NCBI RefSeq assembly: GCF_040954645.1 | Contig: NC_092806.1 | Coordinates: 73,286,141 to 73,350,140, forward strand | Direction: 5' to 3' | Length of the DNA stretch: 64,000 nucleotides | Source: Diabrotica undecimpunctata | Lineage: Eukaryota; Arthropoda; Insecta; Coleoptera; Chrysomelidae | Shown: piece by piece, positions 31,480-42,899 of the stretch | Layout: each line of letters starts with the position of its first letter | How positions within the stretch are numbered: position 1 is the first letter of the stretch | The notes under the pieces: model-generated | Told to the model about the DNA's origin: nothing | The model's database searches: none | What the model saw: only the letters and a program-made list of their open reading frames with translations | Made by a program: the position numbers and the translations under genes

Positions 31480-32190
31480 TTTTAATAATGATTTCTATAA
31501 GCAAAATTTTGGATTAGCCATGGGCTGATTCTTATCTCCATTATTAACAGATATATTCATCGAGGATTTCGAACAATACATTGTACATAAATAAGACAAG
31601 CAACCCACAGTATGGTGGAGATGTTTAGATGATGTGCTCTCCATTTGGCTTCAAGGTCCAGAACCAATGAATACATTTCTGATGGACGTCAACAATAAAG
31701 AAGAATCAATCAAATTCAGCATGGATAAAGAAATCAACAACGTCGTTTTTTTGGATGTGCTAATCACAAAAGAAGACACAGTATATGTGTCACCGAAAGT
31801 TTACAAAAAACCAACCCACACCAACAGATATTTAAATTACTACTCGAACCACAAAGTAAACATCAAAAAACGAATTATCAAATCATTATATGATAAAGCC
31901 TGAAGCACCAGTTCCAAAGAAAATGCATTTCAGGAAGAAAAAAACTGCTAACAAAGGTTTTGACAAAAAATTAATATCCATTGTCATTTATAAACAAGTA
32001 ATTCCATAAGATTGACGAAAGAAAACAACAATATGCAAAGGCCTTATCAGAAATGTTTAAAAGGATAAAAAACAAATACAACATCACAACAACATTCAAA
32101 ACAACCAACGCACTGAGATCTATCTTATTATTCAAAACCAAACCCAACAACACACAAGAAAGATAAAAAAACTACATCTATAAAATAATC
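31480..32190 (+). pseudogene. Penelope-like reverse transcriptase fragment
   Basis: Plus-strand frames read QNFGLAMG, a stop, FLSPLLTDIFIEDFE, WWRCLDDVLSIWLQGPE and then (31634-31903) SIKFSMDKEINNVVFLDVLI, VYKKPTHTNRYLNYYSNHKV. The GLPMGSPLSP, RYVDDxFxxW and FLDVLVxR..VYRKPTHTDRYLxxxSxH motifs identify Penelope RT; here the catalytic YVDD is CLDD. The connector (32040-32140) has KRIKNKYNITTTFKTTNALR. GIY-YIG is missing and a later (AT)n tract begins at 32243. Confidence 0.86.
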
Positions 32191-32239
32191 AGTGAGAGCT
32201 ACTAATTTCAAATTTTGGAAAAATCCATTTATTGACATA

Positions 32240-32242
<3 letters not shown>

Positions 32243-32302
<60 letters not shown>
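32243..32302. repeat. (AT)n microsatellite
   Basis: About 60 bp of alternating AT. Confidence 0.97.
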
Positions 32303-32304
<2 letters not shown>

Positions 32305-32669
32305 TCCATCTACTAAAGAAATAAAATATGACCTGGCAACCCCTCTGGTACCGGTTTAGGCATCCGTCAATTCCAAACGATTACACATCCTCTCTCTTGC
32401 CTTGTGTAGGCCACCTATGCACATATGCAACACACAATAAACAATCATATAATCCAATTCCATAACCTACGTTACACGTAACACAACTACTATACACATT
32501 AGACAAACACAAAAAAATACACAAAACAGTCAGAATTTGATATTCCGAGGAAAAAACACCACGCTCATATTTTTTCAATCATAACATACAAGATCGAGGC
32601 CAAGTGGGTCAACCATCAATTTTGAAGAACATAACCTACTAATAACAATTTGTGGGTTATACAATTTGG
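32303..32669. other. non-coding, C/A-rich stretch
   Basis: No gene. The base composition differs from the surroundings on the plus strand (many CA dinucleotides at 32400-32560). It may be Penelope 3' sequence. Confidence 0.45.
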
Positions 32670-32850
32670 CAGAATTTTTAAAATAATCTTTGTTGAAAAC
32701 TATAACCCGAGTGGAAATCGAAACGTACAAGTTAGTTAAAATGTAATTTTCATTACAATTATTTATGGCTTAATCCCGTATGAACATAATATTTAAATTA
32801 GAAATGTCACAAGAAAGCAATTTTAGAACCTTTTTACTTATGATACGTTT
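32670..32850 (+). repeat. Penelope-associated end repeat, copy 1
   Basis: GAGTGGAAATCGAAACGTAC, followed by TATGGCTTAATCCC and then TCACAAGAAAGCAATTTTAG, corresponds in order to GTGGAAATCGATACGTCAA, TGTGGCTTATTCCC and CCACAAGAAAATAGCTTCAG at 40714-40840. ATCGAAAC resembles the 3' core of hammerhead ribozymes found in Penelope terminal repeats. Identification as a Penelope terminal repeat is inferred from position 480 bp after the RT fragment. Confidence 0.5.
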
Positions 32851-33149
32851 AGCTCGTTGGATTTCATCTTTAAAAAAAGAAACCTTTAAGTCGTGGTCAA
32901 GAGTCCGTTTCGTTCAAGGTGTCAATACATTTACCGAAATTTGTAGTCGAGCTGTCTTCTTTTGGTCTAAATATGTTTTAAAATTAAGGCGTTGGCCAAG
33001 ATGGAGGCAAAGGTATTTTGCATCTGTTACTATTGTATGTGTATATTATTATGTTATTACTGTTATTGGTATGCGCATCGCAAAGGAGGCGATTGTGGTA
33101 TTATTAGTTTCTGGGTATATCGGATGTGTGGAGTTATAAAAATAGGGGC
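32851..33149. other. no recognised gene
   Basis: A frame at 32780-33139 is open but shows no family motif. Confidence 0.5.
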
Positions 33150-33420
33150 CCATAAAAACTACCCTGCGAACTCCGAAATTGTATAGTGTATATTGACCAT
33201 AAGGGACAAGCTAAGGACTGCTCAAAGATGAGTTGAGCGAGAGTGAAATCCGGAGATAAGTGCCGCATTTGGCTGTCGAACAATCACCTCAAAATCGTTC
33301 TAATAGCCCCTCCGCCATTTGTCGTATTAAAGGAGCTTTTCAAGGTTCGTTGTCGTCACTGGTCATTGAGTCATTCAATGACCTGCTGTGATTTTCCTCG
33401 ATGTGAGGGCTTTGCAAGTG
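33150..33420 (+). pseudogene. R1/LOA-like LINE copy 2: 5' part before the RTE insertion
   Basis: A GC-richer stretch with no stable frame, resembling a 5' UTR. It is contiguous with 35877 onwards once the RTE insertion (33421-35860) and one copy of its target duplication are removed. No protein motif is seen here. Confidence 0.55.
33405..33420. repeat. target-site duplication, left copy
   Basis: GAGGGCTTTGCAAGTG, identical to 35861-35876. Confidence 0.9.
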
Positions 33421-35860
33421 TGTAAGGCGCAATACATGATGCCGTATCCTGTTGGCATCACTTAGCCTATCCTACTCAATTCCTATCTTCACCTTTAAGT
33501 TGGTACACGCCGGTAACCTGAGCAACCCCACTGGAGATTGGGTAACCAAACCCAAGTGGAAGGTGGGGTCAGGGCTGACGAAGAAGGGAGTCTTGGTCCT
33601 CCGAAGAATAGGGGGTTGGGCTGAAGGTTAACTACCTTCTCCTAGAAAAACTATGAGTTATGAACGTTCAAGGAAGAAAAGCCGGAATGATCAAACGACG
33701 ACAACTGTGCGAGAAAAAGGAACACGATTTGAGGTTGCGATATGGAATATTCGAACCTTATATAGATTGGGAGCTCTCCAAAATCTCCTAAATAAACTAG
33801 ACAGATACAAAATAGACATAACTGATATTCAAGAAATGAGGTGGGTTGGAAACAATGTAATGGAAAAAAGAAGCCATACGATTTTCTACAGCTGCGACCC
33901 TAAAGATCACGTCTTGGGCACAGGATTCATAGTAAACAAGAGAGTAAAGCATACTATAAGAGATTTTAGAGCCATTAGTCCAAGAATGTGTATTTTAAGA
34001 GTTAAAGGTCGTTTCTTTAACTACAGTCTAAGCGCATGCCCCGACAGAAGAAAAAGAAGAGGAAATTAAAGAAGAGTTTTATGACGAATTATAGTCCGCA
34101 TATCAGTTATGCCCAAAAAATGATATAAAAAATAATCTATGGAGACCTAAACGCCAAAGTTGGAAAAGAACAGCAATTCCAACCCACAATAGGTAGGCAC
34201 AGTCTCCATGAGCAATCAAATGACAATGGCAATAGGTTAATAAACCTAGCAAGATCACTTAACATGGTGATTGCCAGCACGTACTTCGCTCTCAAAGATA
34301 TACACAAAGGTACCTGGAAATCCCCAGATGGACTTACAGTAAATATGATAGATCATGTCATTGTAGACTCGAGACACCAATCGAATATAATAAACGTCCG
34401 CACCAGAAGAGGGACAAATGTCGATTCTAATCACTACCTGGTCGAAAGTAGGGTAAGGGCTAGAATTTCAAACATCAAGCTACCAGCGGAGTGGAATAGT
34501 GGTATTATTGTACCATTACATAAAAAGTAAATCGATTAGAATGTAGAAACTATTGTGGAATCACGCTGCTGAATGCATCATACAAAATAATGTTCAACGT
34601 CATTTATGAAAGAATTAGACCACACGCTGAAAAAATAGTTGGCAAATACCAAAGTGGCTTCTGTAGATAGAAGTCAACAATAGACCAGATATTTGTTCTG
34701 CGACAGATCCTCGAAAAAACAAGTGAATATAACATCGACACACATCATTTCTTCATAGACTTTGAAAGCGCATATGACAATATAAACCCAGAATTCTTAA
34801 TAAAAGCAATGAAAGAATTTAATATACCAACACAACTAATAGAATTGATAAAAGAATCTCTAAAAGTAGAAAGTAGAATCCGGATACAAAATGAATTAAC
34901 GGAAACAATAGATGTGAAAAAGGGACTACGCCAGGGAGACGCTCTATCATGCATCTTGTTCAACATCGTACTCGAGAAAATATTGAGGGACACAACAGTC
35001 AATATACGAGGAACAATCCTTAATAAAAGCGTGCAAATACTAGCATTTGTAGATGATATTGACATAATCGCAAGATCAAGAAGAGAAATGATAGAGGCAT
35101 ACAACCAAATAGAACGAGATGAACAAAATAGTGGTCTTAAAATCAATCAGACCAAAACAAAATATATGCAAGTAAGTAAAAACGCAGAAATAAGGCAGCC
35201 ATAAAGTATATCAATAGGAGAATACAACATTGAGGGGGTAAGAAACTTTATATACTTGGGATCCCTAGTCACGTCTGATAATAACGTTGCGGATGAAGTG
35301 AAGGGGCGAATATTTATTGCAAATAAATGTTAACATGGCTTAATTAGGCAACTAAGATCAGATAACGTCGCAAGAAAAATAAAATGTCAAATATATAAAA
35401 CCTTAATAAGACCGGTACTCACATACGGCTCAGAAACCTGGACACTCACTAAAAGAGAGGAAACGTTGTTAGCCACCTTTGAAAGAAAAATATTACAACA
35501 CATATATAAGGGCACAAAATAAAATGGAATATGGCGAAGAAGATTCAATTCTGAACTATACAAAATATACCAGGATCCGGATATTATAACATTTATTAAA
35601 ATAGGACGGCTGCATTGGATAGGACATATAGAAAGAATGGAAGAAGGCGAAATACCAAACAAAATATTCAAACAGATGCCAGTAGGAAAAAGAACAAGAG
35701 GAAGACCGAAGCTGAGATACTTAGAACAAATAGAAAATGATATAACAACTTTAAAAATAAAAAACTGGAGAAAAAAAAGCACGAAACAGATCAGAATGGA
35801 GAAGAATCCTGGAACAGGCCAAAACCCAAAAAGGGTTGTCGAGCCAGTGATGATGATGAT
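33421..35860 (+). mobile_element. nearly full-length RTE-type LINE with internal deletion, 16-bp TSD
   Basis: It is bracketed by exact 16-bp repeats. A G-rich 5' UTR (GTGGAAGGTGGGGTCAGGGC near 33555) precedes an endonuclease ORF from 33653: VAIWNIRTLYRLGALQNLL, IDITDIQEMRWVGNN and later GTWKSPDGLTVNMIDHVIVD and the catalytic DSNHYLVES (34420). Right after RARISNIK the RT begins (LPAEWNSGIIVPLHKK, 34480), so the usual EN-RT linker of about 200 residues is missing. The RT has GKYQSGF, STIDQIFVLRQILE, FIDFESAYDN, GLRQGDALSCILFN and FVDDIDI (YADD altered). The C-terminus has YLGSLVTS, TYGSETWTL, WRRRFNSELYKIYQD, RLHWIGHIERM and RGRPKLRYLE, then a TGATGATGATGATGA tail. Stops occur at about 34530, 34668, 35204 and 35519. 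Confidence 0.9.
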
Positions 35861-35876
35861 GAGGGCTTTGCAAGTG
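35861..35876. repeat. target-site duplication, right copy
   Basis: GAGGGCTTTGCAAGTG directly after the (TGA)n tail. The ambiguity of one to two bases comes from the TGA tail itself. Confidence 0.9.
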
Positions 35877-37283
35877 GATGGCAACCACATAAAACATCCC
35901 CGTTAAACCAGTGATGATACAGCATAAGCCGGCGGCTTCACCTAGGTTTCATTAGCCTTCTTCTGTCATGCAAGGCTCTGTCGGGAGTGACCGTTCATTC
36001 CCTAACTAACACGTGGGAGAAAAATGGACAAATAATAATTAAATCAAAAATACAAGGAATAGTAACACCGTAGCATCACTCATAAACCAGGAAACTACCT
36101 TGTCCCAGGCCATAGTACCGGTGACAGAGAGCAAATACTAAAAAGTAGTTCCCCTAGCTACAAAAATAATAAACTCAACAAGGACCTAAAGAGGTCAAAT
36201 AAACAAGTTTAAGTAGCGTAATGAGCAAGAGTTTAAGTAACTATTGAAGTAAGGGCTGAATCAAAATAAAGCTCGACACTAGGCTTTAAAGCCATCCAAA
36301 AGACACAAAATTGGAAATGGTTGAAACGAAAGGCAAAGGATCGAAAAAGGTCCATTCTAAGAAAAACACCCCAGAAGCTCAACTTGGAAAGAACGGCACT
36401 GGAACCAGCGAAACATTCGCAGGTGAGCATAACCAGTATGGACAGTCAGTACAATCCATAAGGATATAAATACTGCCTCAAAACTCTCCAGATACTTCTG
36501 TTTCAATGCAACACTAGATAGCCATAAAAGAAATGATTCTGGACAAAATTGTGGAGATTGATTCTAATACAAACACGAAGCCTAAATTTTGGAACCTACA
36601 GCTCAGACCAGGCTTGATGCTATCTTGTGGTAATAAAGCCAGAGTTAAATGCCTAAAAACCGCAATTTAGGGGATGCAGTCACAGGAGGTTATCTTACTC
36701 AGACTCGTACTGAACAATAATATTTCTCATATTGACATATTTGTGGCTTATCTTCCTGATAGTCTGAATAATTCAACATCCAAGATTCTTAAATACTTTG
36801 ATGTACAGAATGATACTTTTGATATTAAGAACTGTAACAGGAGTCGGCAAAGACACTAGGATAGAAATTATCCTTTCAGTGCACCTTACATTTGCAGGAG
36901 CTGTAAGGAAAAAATGGCCACCAGCAAAGAACCAAATTAATAAGGAGACTTACATGAGATCAAAAAAAATCTTAAGAGTCCGTAATAAAATGGTTTCCTA
37001 TGAGGTTTCTGCAACTTAATGCACACCACTCAAAAGCTTAACCTAGTGGACTTAGTAGAAGCTTCAGAAAAAGCCTAAGTGGTATTGGACTAATTCACGA
37101 GCCATGAGCTTACAAAGGACTTTTAAAGGACTGTCGAAAAACTCATGTTAGTTGATTTATTTTCAAATGCTTGACACACCAAAAGCATGTCTGCTTATTT
37201 CAAACTTAATTAAATTTATTTTTGTTCCTAAGCTCTCCATTAGAGATCTTTCAACAGCGGTAGAGGAAATTCTCACTATAATA
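35877..37283 (+). pseudogene. R1/LOA-like LINE copy 2: ORF1-like region and endonuclease start
   Basis: Broken frames include EMVETKGKGSKKVHSKKNTP (36320, lysine-rich ORF1-like) and, from 36674, EVILLRLVLNNNISHIDIFV and LPDSLNNSTSKILKYFD. From about 37085 the start of an APE-type endonuclease can be read: GIGLIHEP, a stop where W is expected, AYKGLLKGLSKN, then ACLLISNLIKFIFVP and IRDLSTAVEEI. This matches the EPW.YKG...GL / RACIL.SN.I / RDL.AV order of R1/LOA-group LINEs. It breaks off at 37283, 30 bp before the tail of LINE-C. Copy 1 (28196-28569 plus 30493-30690) supplies the adjacent VIASAYFPGD block. Confidence 0.7.
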
Positions 37284-37311
37284 AAATATGACTAGGTACA
37301 ATGCATATTAT

Positions 37312-39560
37312 AATCTTCTTCTTCAAGTGCCCTCTCCGCTACGGAGTTTAGATATCATCATTGCTATTCGTATCTTTGAAGCTGTTGCTCTAAATAATTG
37401 GTTAGATGTACACTGGAACCAGTCTCTTAAATTGCGCAGCCAAGATATACGTCGTCTCCCCACGCTTCGTTTGCCCTGAATCTTTCCTTGCAATCGGTAC
37501 TTTTTCTTTCTCATCACATGACCAAGATATTCCAACTTTCTTCTGTTGATGGTGATCAACAGCTACCGTTTTTTGTTCATTCTTCGAAGAACTACACTAT
37601 TTGTTATTTTGTCTGTCCAAGTTATTTTCAAAATTCTTCTGTATATCCACATTTCGAAGGCCTCTAGTTTATCGGTATTGCTCTTGTTTAAAGTCCAAGT
37701 ATCTACTCCGTACAGCAGTATCGAGAAGATGTAGCATCTAACCAATCTCATTTTCAGGTTTAAGTTAATGTCATGACTTCCCAGAATGTCCTTCATATTA
37801 ACAAAAGCAGCTCGAGCCTTTCCAATTCTAGTTTTTATTTCTTCTGTGATGTCATTGTTGTTATTAACGCTTGTTCCCAAATATTTATATTTGTGCACCC
37901 GTTCGATTTCGTTATTGTGAATGTACAGGTTTGCATTAAATCTTTGTTTTTTTGAAATAATCATGAATTTCGTCTTCTTGACGTTCATTGTTAACCCTTT
38001 CTCTTCACTAGCAGTGACTACCTTGTTTAAAATGGCTTGCAGGTCTTCTACTGTCTCCGCCATTAAAACCGTATCATCTGCGTATCTAATATTATTAATT
38101 GGTTAGCCGTTAACTTTTATCCCAATCTCGTCTTCCTCCAATGCTTTCTTCATAATTTCTTCCGAATAGAGATTAAATAGCATTGGTGACAGCACACATC
38201 CTTGTCTTACTCCTTTTTTAATTTGAATTTCATTTGTTGTGCTATTTTCGATGCGTGCGACTACCTTCTGATTATAATACAGAGTAGATATTATGCTTAT
38301 ATCGCGAGTGTCTAACTGTTTAGCTTCCAAGATCTCTAAAAGTTGGTCATGCTTGACGTTATCAAACGCCTTGTTGTAATCAATGAAACAAGCAAATACA
38401 TCTTGATTCACATCCAAACACCTCTGTGTCAAGATGTTAAAGGCAAATAATGCTTCGCGAGTTCCATATCCCTCCCGGAATCCAAACTGAGTTTTTCCGA
38501 TATCTTCTTCCAATTTTCTGTAAATTCTTTTGTGAATTATTTTGAACAATATTTTTAAGGTATGGCTCATCAGACTGATCGTGCGATGATCACTGCACTG
38601 CTTAGCATGTACCTTCTTGGGAAGAGGGACAAAGGTTGATCTTAGCCATTCTTCAGGAATTATACTATTTACATAAATCTTGTTAAATAAGTCTACTAAC
38701 AAATGGATTCGATCTTCGTCTATCAACTTTAGTATATCCGCTGGTAGCTCGTCTGGTCCTGGAGCTTTGCCTTACTTCTTCTTTGCTTATTTCTGGACCT
38801 GTCTCCTCTGGAAAATTATCACAAGGAGGCTGCCTTTGATCGTCAAACAGTTCTTCTATGTATGTCTGCCACTGTTTTAGTTTCTCCTCTGTTTCCATTA
38901 TCATGTTCCCTTGTTGGTCTATAAATACTGTCTGCTTCCTGTTTCTATTGTTGATCATTTCTTTAACTTTCTTGTGAAGATAGAACGAATCATATTTGGC
39001 TTCCAAGTTTTCAATCTCCTTACATTTGTCTTGTAACCATTGTTTTTTAGCGTCGCGGATTTTTCTTTTTATCTCTGTGTTAATTTGCTTATACTGTTCT
39101 TCATTTTTGCCTTTCGATAGTCTTCGAGAATTCATCAATAACGAAATTTCGTCAATCATCCATTCTCCAGTTTCTTTGGTTTTTCTCTCTTCAGAATATT
39201 TTTAGCGGGCTCCAGCACGTTCTTTTTAATAATGGCCCAGTGTTTATTAATGTCTAGTTCTGGTATCTCCTCTGTCTTTTCAAGTTTTTCAAGATTTGCC
39301 TGAATGCTTGTTTCTACCTGATGTTTAATTGTTTCATCATTTAAACGATTGATATCTATTACTTGTTTGGGCTTAGGTGTTTGTACTCTTTTAAGTTTTA
39401 TTCGGAATTGTGTCACTACTGGATTGTGGTCTGACCCTATATCTGCTCTTGGATACGTTATCACAGATTCAATTGTGTTTTTTTTATAGCTATATTGAAT
39501 ATATCTGGGTCTGAAAGTTACAAACAACATTAATAAAGAAATCATTAACTTCGTCGGGTA
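37312..39560 (-). mobile_element. long LINE-C copy, 5'-truncated in the endonuclease
   Basis: On the minus strand it begins with the end of an APE endonuclease, RADIGSDHNPVVTQFRIK (39440-39390, catalytic SDH). The linker (WMIDEISLLMNSRRLSKGK, YKQINTEIKRKIRDAKKQW) and a frameshift near 38770 follow. The RT (38726-38103) contains EDRIHLLVDLFNKIYV, EWLRSTFVPLPKK, LMSHTLKILFKIIHKRIY, TQFGFREGYGTREALFA and CFIDYNKAFDNVKHDQLLE, then GVRQGCVLSPMLFNLYSEEI. A TAG at 38102 precedes PINNIRYADDTVLMAETVED (catalytic YADD intact). The C-terminal part is 38063-37323, shifted near 37560, ending GEGT and a GAAGAAGAAG tail at 37316-37326. This is the most complete LINE-C in the window. Confidence 0.88.
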
Positions 39561-40560
39561 AAATTTGTGCCTCTAGTTAACTTAAACTTATTTCGATGTT
39601 CATTGATAATATCCAACGTAAACTTAGAGGCAGTTCTAATAAGGTTTAGAACCATTGATTGCTAGTTTGTAAGTTTTTTTGTAGTTTTTATTAAATTTTT
39701 TGAACAAATGTAGGAAACTGATCTTATTATTCCATCAGCAAGCGCATAAAGTTTTCCTCATGCTAGTAAATCATTTAACAAAATGAATCGACTTTGATGC
39801 GTTTTCTGTAGGATTTTTTAGGAGTCTTGGGCCCTAGTAAGTGTGAGACTATAAATATGTTGAAGAGCCATAGTGTTGCATTCAGTTAAGATATAAGCCA
39901 TGGTGTTTGCTTAGATATGTCTTCGTTACTTCGAGATTTAATTGAGATACACTTGCTGATGATTACTGCCGAGCAGCCATAGTATAAATTTCAGATCACT
40001 GTTACCGAAGACATTCCCTTAAGATTAAAAGTTCATTAGGGTGATATACAAAAGAGAAAAAAATAAAAGTTGTTTTTTTAGCTAGAGATTTAATTCTCTG
40101 ATTATTTACAATTAAACAAAATAACAAAAGTTTCCGAATCTGTCACTTTTACAAAGAAATATTTTATCTATTATTTTGTAGAATGAATCGAATAGTTTGA
40201 AGAATAATGTATCAATAAAATTCACTTATTTATTAAAATATGATAAGTTTTTCTATAAAATATCAAATTCCCCTTTTCGTAATAATTCGAAAGTAGATAA
40301 ATAAGATATCGTCACCTGTATACTTTCCAAAATATTTTAGATAAGATTATCTGTACTACAAGTATTGAATTTTTAAATTAAACTTTTTCTTATTAAAAAC
40401 AGATGGTATTTAGCAGACCGATTCTTAAAGTTTAAAAGTACCATATGGAATCCATGCATACATATTTATAATTCCAATTCGTTGTCTAATATTACCATTT
40501 AGATACCAACTAGTATCAAATGACTATATTTGGTTGTACATTTTATATTTGGCATATGAA
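39561..40560. other. AT-rich non-coding stretch
   Basis: No gene or repeat recognised. Confidence 0.55.
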
Positions 40561-40584
40561 ATCTCATAATGCATAGTTTTGAAG

Positions 40585-40815
40585 CATTTTACTATTTTTT
40601 CTGGTACTAAGTCACAATTTTACTTTAAAATAAAATAAAATAAATTTATTTGACGTTTCTATTTGCACTTTGGAACGATTTTAGTAAAGGTATTTTGAGA
40701 ACAATTTCCGATGTGGAAATCGATACGTCAAATAAACTTATTTTAATTAACTTTTTTGCTTAAAGTAAAATTGTGGCTTATTCCCAAGAAAAATAGTAAA
40801 TTGCATTAAGACGCC
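40585..40815. repeat. inverted repeat of Penelope-associated ends
   Basis: TTTTACTATTTTTTCTGGTA, then CACAATTTTACTTTAA and AATAAATTTATTTGACGTTT (40588-40658), is matched in inverse orientation by ACGTCAAATAAACTTATTTT, TTAAAGTAAAATTGTG and CCAAGAAAAATAGTAAA (40724-40800). The 65-bp centre contains TTTCCGATGTGGAAATCGATA. The right arm resembles the end repeat at 32670-32850. I read it as two element ends joined tail to tail or one foldback unit. Confidence 0.7.
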
Positions 40816-40859
40816 ACAAGAAAATAGCTTCAGAACAACATAGTTTTGACGTCAAACTT

Positions 40860-41784
40860 CAGATATACATAATAAATAGGTAGATTAAAAAAGTGTTCTA
40901 AGTAGTCAATGCGGCTCTAAATTTTTATAATTTGCTGTCACAGCAATTGTACAACCAGTTCAAAATAGCATACATAATACGCAAATTTGGTTTTAACTTT
41001 GCTGGTTAAAACGGTTGTTTGACTCATTATCTAGTATCTTTATCACCTATTTTACCCTTGAATTTTTGTATCTATTTTATTATACTAACTAGGACTTGGT
41101 TTTCCAGTCTGGCTTGTTTTGTTAAGGAGCTGTTTTGTTGAAAAATATTGTCGTCTTGGTTCTTTACACGCTTAGTAGTGGTTTAATAGGTTCAAGTCCT
41201 ATACTCCCCATCACATCCATGGATGGGTGTAAACTCAATATTGTTGTCAGCAGTACAGTTTAGAATCCAGGGTTATTTGTAATACAGAGTTATCCAATCA
41301 GGTGTGATCATTTGCTTGTACAAGAATAGCAAATTCTTGCGAACAAATAACGAATATTTTTGTATTTCAGTTTACTTTCCAATCTTTTCTCATCTATATG
41401 CCTCGCATCTAAGTCTAACGTCAAGTGTGATGTGTATATTTTGTAACGGATTCGATTCTACTGACTTTGTGGTGTGACGAGGAGTCTGACGAAAATTGAG
41501 TCTGAACAGTAGATTAGTAATAAATAATATAAAATATTATTTATTACTTACTTGGATCAAATGCATTTTATGATATTGTATAAACATTTAATAATTTCTT
41601 ACATGTTTTCGTAGCTTTTAACACAAATTCTTGAGATATTTCATCAAATTAGAATAATTCAGATTCAAAAACGCAAAGGTATATTTTTTTAAAATTGCAT
41701 ATTTTGTCATTTCCATAATCTATTAAATTATAAATATAATCTGCTTAGACCTAACTACATTTGTTTCATATTTATTGAAAGAGG
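40860..41784. other. AT-rich non-coding stretch
   Basis: No gene recognised. A palindromic CATCACATCCATGGATGGGTG lies near 41208-41230. Confidence 0.55.
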
Positions 41785-42020
41785 TTAAGTACGTTTTTAT
41801 TATTAAAATAATTAACAAGAACACGATGACTTACTCATTTTATTTAATTAAATGTTCAAAGTATCTGCTGTATTTTATTTGGCAGTATATAAGAAGATGA
41901 TACGACATTTAACAATTGCTCATGCACATGCTGTTTTTGAGATATATCCAAAAAAATATCCTAATTAATGATAATAAATCTTGCTGGCTACTAAATTGTC
42001 CCCTTCTTCCTATTCATCTG
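41785..42020 (+). repeat. 240-bp direct repeat, copy 1
   Basis: Starts GTTAAGTACGTTTTTATTAT and ends TCCTATTCATCTG. It is about 90% identical by eye to 42652-42899, with a 12-base gap. The 13 bases after each copy differ. Confidence 0.9.
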
Positions 42021-42089
42021 ACTTTATACCTTCTTTAAAAAAATAATGATGCATTTTCTAGTATCAGGACACAGTTTTATGCTCAATGA

Positions 42090-42637
42090 CTAATAATTTG
42101 GGGGCCTAGAGTCAGCACTAAAGCTCCAAAATCATTTGTATACTCCAGATGATTATATAAACGTTATCAAATATTGCAGAAAACGAAACAAATTAATGGT
42201 TCAAATGGTAAAAAAAGAGAGGTAAAAAAAGTTAAAGGAGTTTGTGATATTTTAAAACATATTATAAATAGAAAGAAAGATATAAATTGGAATTCGATTA
42301 ACTGGCTTCAAACTAAAGAAATACTGCTCATGAAAGAAAATCCTTTTAAAATATATTTTAGCAAAAATCACGGCGGAAATTTGCAAGAAGTAGACATAAG
42401 TGAATGAGTCAGAATAAATGCAATCAGGACTACAGAATTTTTATATTCCTCCAAACTGCCAATTTTGTGGCCTAATGGGAAACCTATCTCTATTCCGAAA
42501 CTTAATGACATAATGTCGTTAATGGAGCTTATTCCATTGGATGCCAAACAATTCTACGAAAATATCGTAGGGAATGAAGGTATTCAAGATGATATTGACG
42601 GCTCATTGGATTTCGATATTAAAGACCTATCATAGTA
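42090..42637 (+). pseudogene. C-terminal fragment of a DUF7869/Sola-like transposase
   Basis: Plus-strand frames read LQNHLYTPDDYINVIKYC (42125-42180), INWNSINWLQTKEILL, NPFKIYFSKNHGG, a stop at 42405, then LPILWPNGKPIS and KLNDIMSLMELIPLDAKQFY, and end DIDGSLDFDIKDLS. The last block corresponds to IPIALEKKQHLLDLLPLVPEVYKNFY of the 23.8-26.5 kb gene, in the same relative place. It is thus a second, distantly related member of that protein type, truncated upstream and lying between 240-bp direct repeats. Confidence 0.62.
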
Positions 42638-42651
42638 ATCTGCTTATCTGC

Positions 42652-42899
42652 GTTAAGTACGTTTTTATTATTAAAATAATGAACAAGAACACGATGACTT
42701 ACTCATTTTATTTAACTATATGTTCAAAGTATCTACCGTATTCTATTTGGCAGTATTTAAGTCTATCATAAGAAGATGATACAGCATTGCACAATTGCTC
42801 ATGCACATACTGTTTTTGAGATTTACCCAAAAACATATCCTAATTAATGATAATAAATCTTGCTGGCTACTAAATTGTCCCCTTCTTCCTATTCATCTG
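42652..42899 (+). repeat. 240-bp direct repeat, copy 2
   Basis: Matches 41785-42020 with an inserted TTAAGTCTATCA-like block. Its last bases overlap the end of the mariner-like frame on the other strand. Confidence 0.9.

Noticed and set aside
32780..33139. 119-codon open frame as a gene
   Set aside because: Low-complexity hydrophobic C-terminal part, no family motif, and it overlaps another open frame of equal quality.
41785..42899. Direct repeats read as a short LTR retrotransposon
   Set aside because: No PBS follows the first repeat, no PPT precedes the second, and the content is a DNA-transposon protein fragment.
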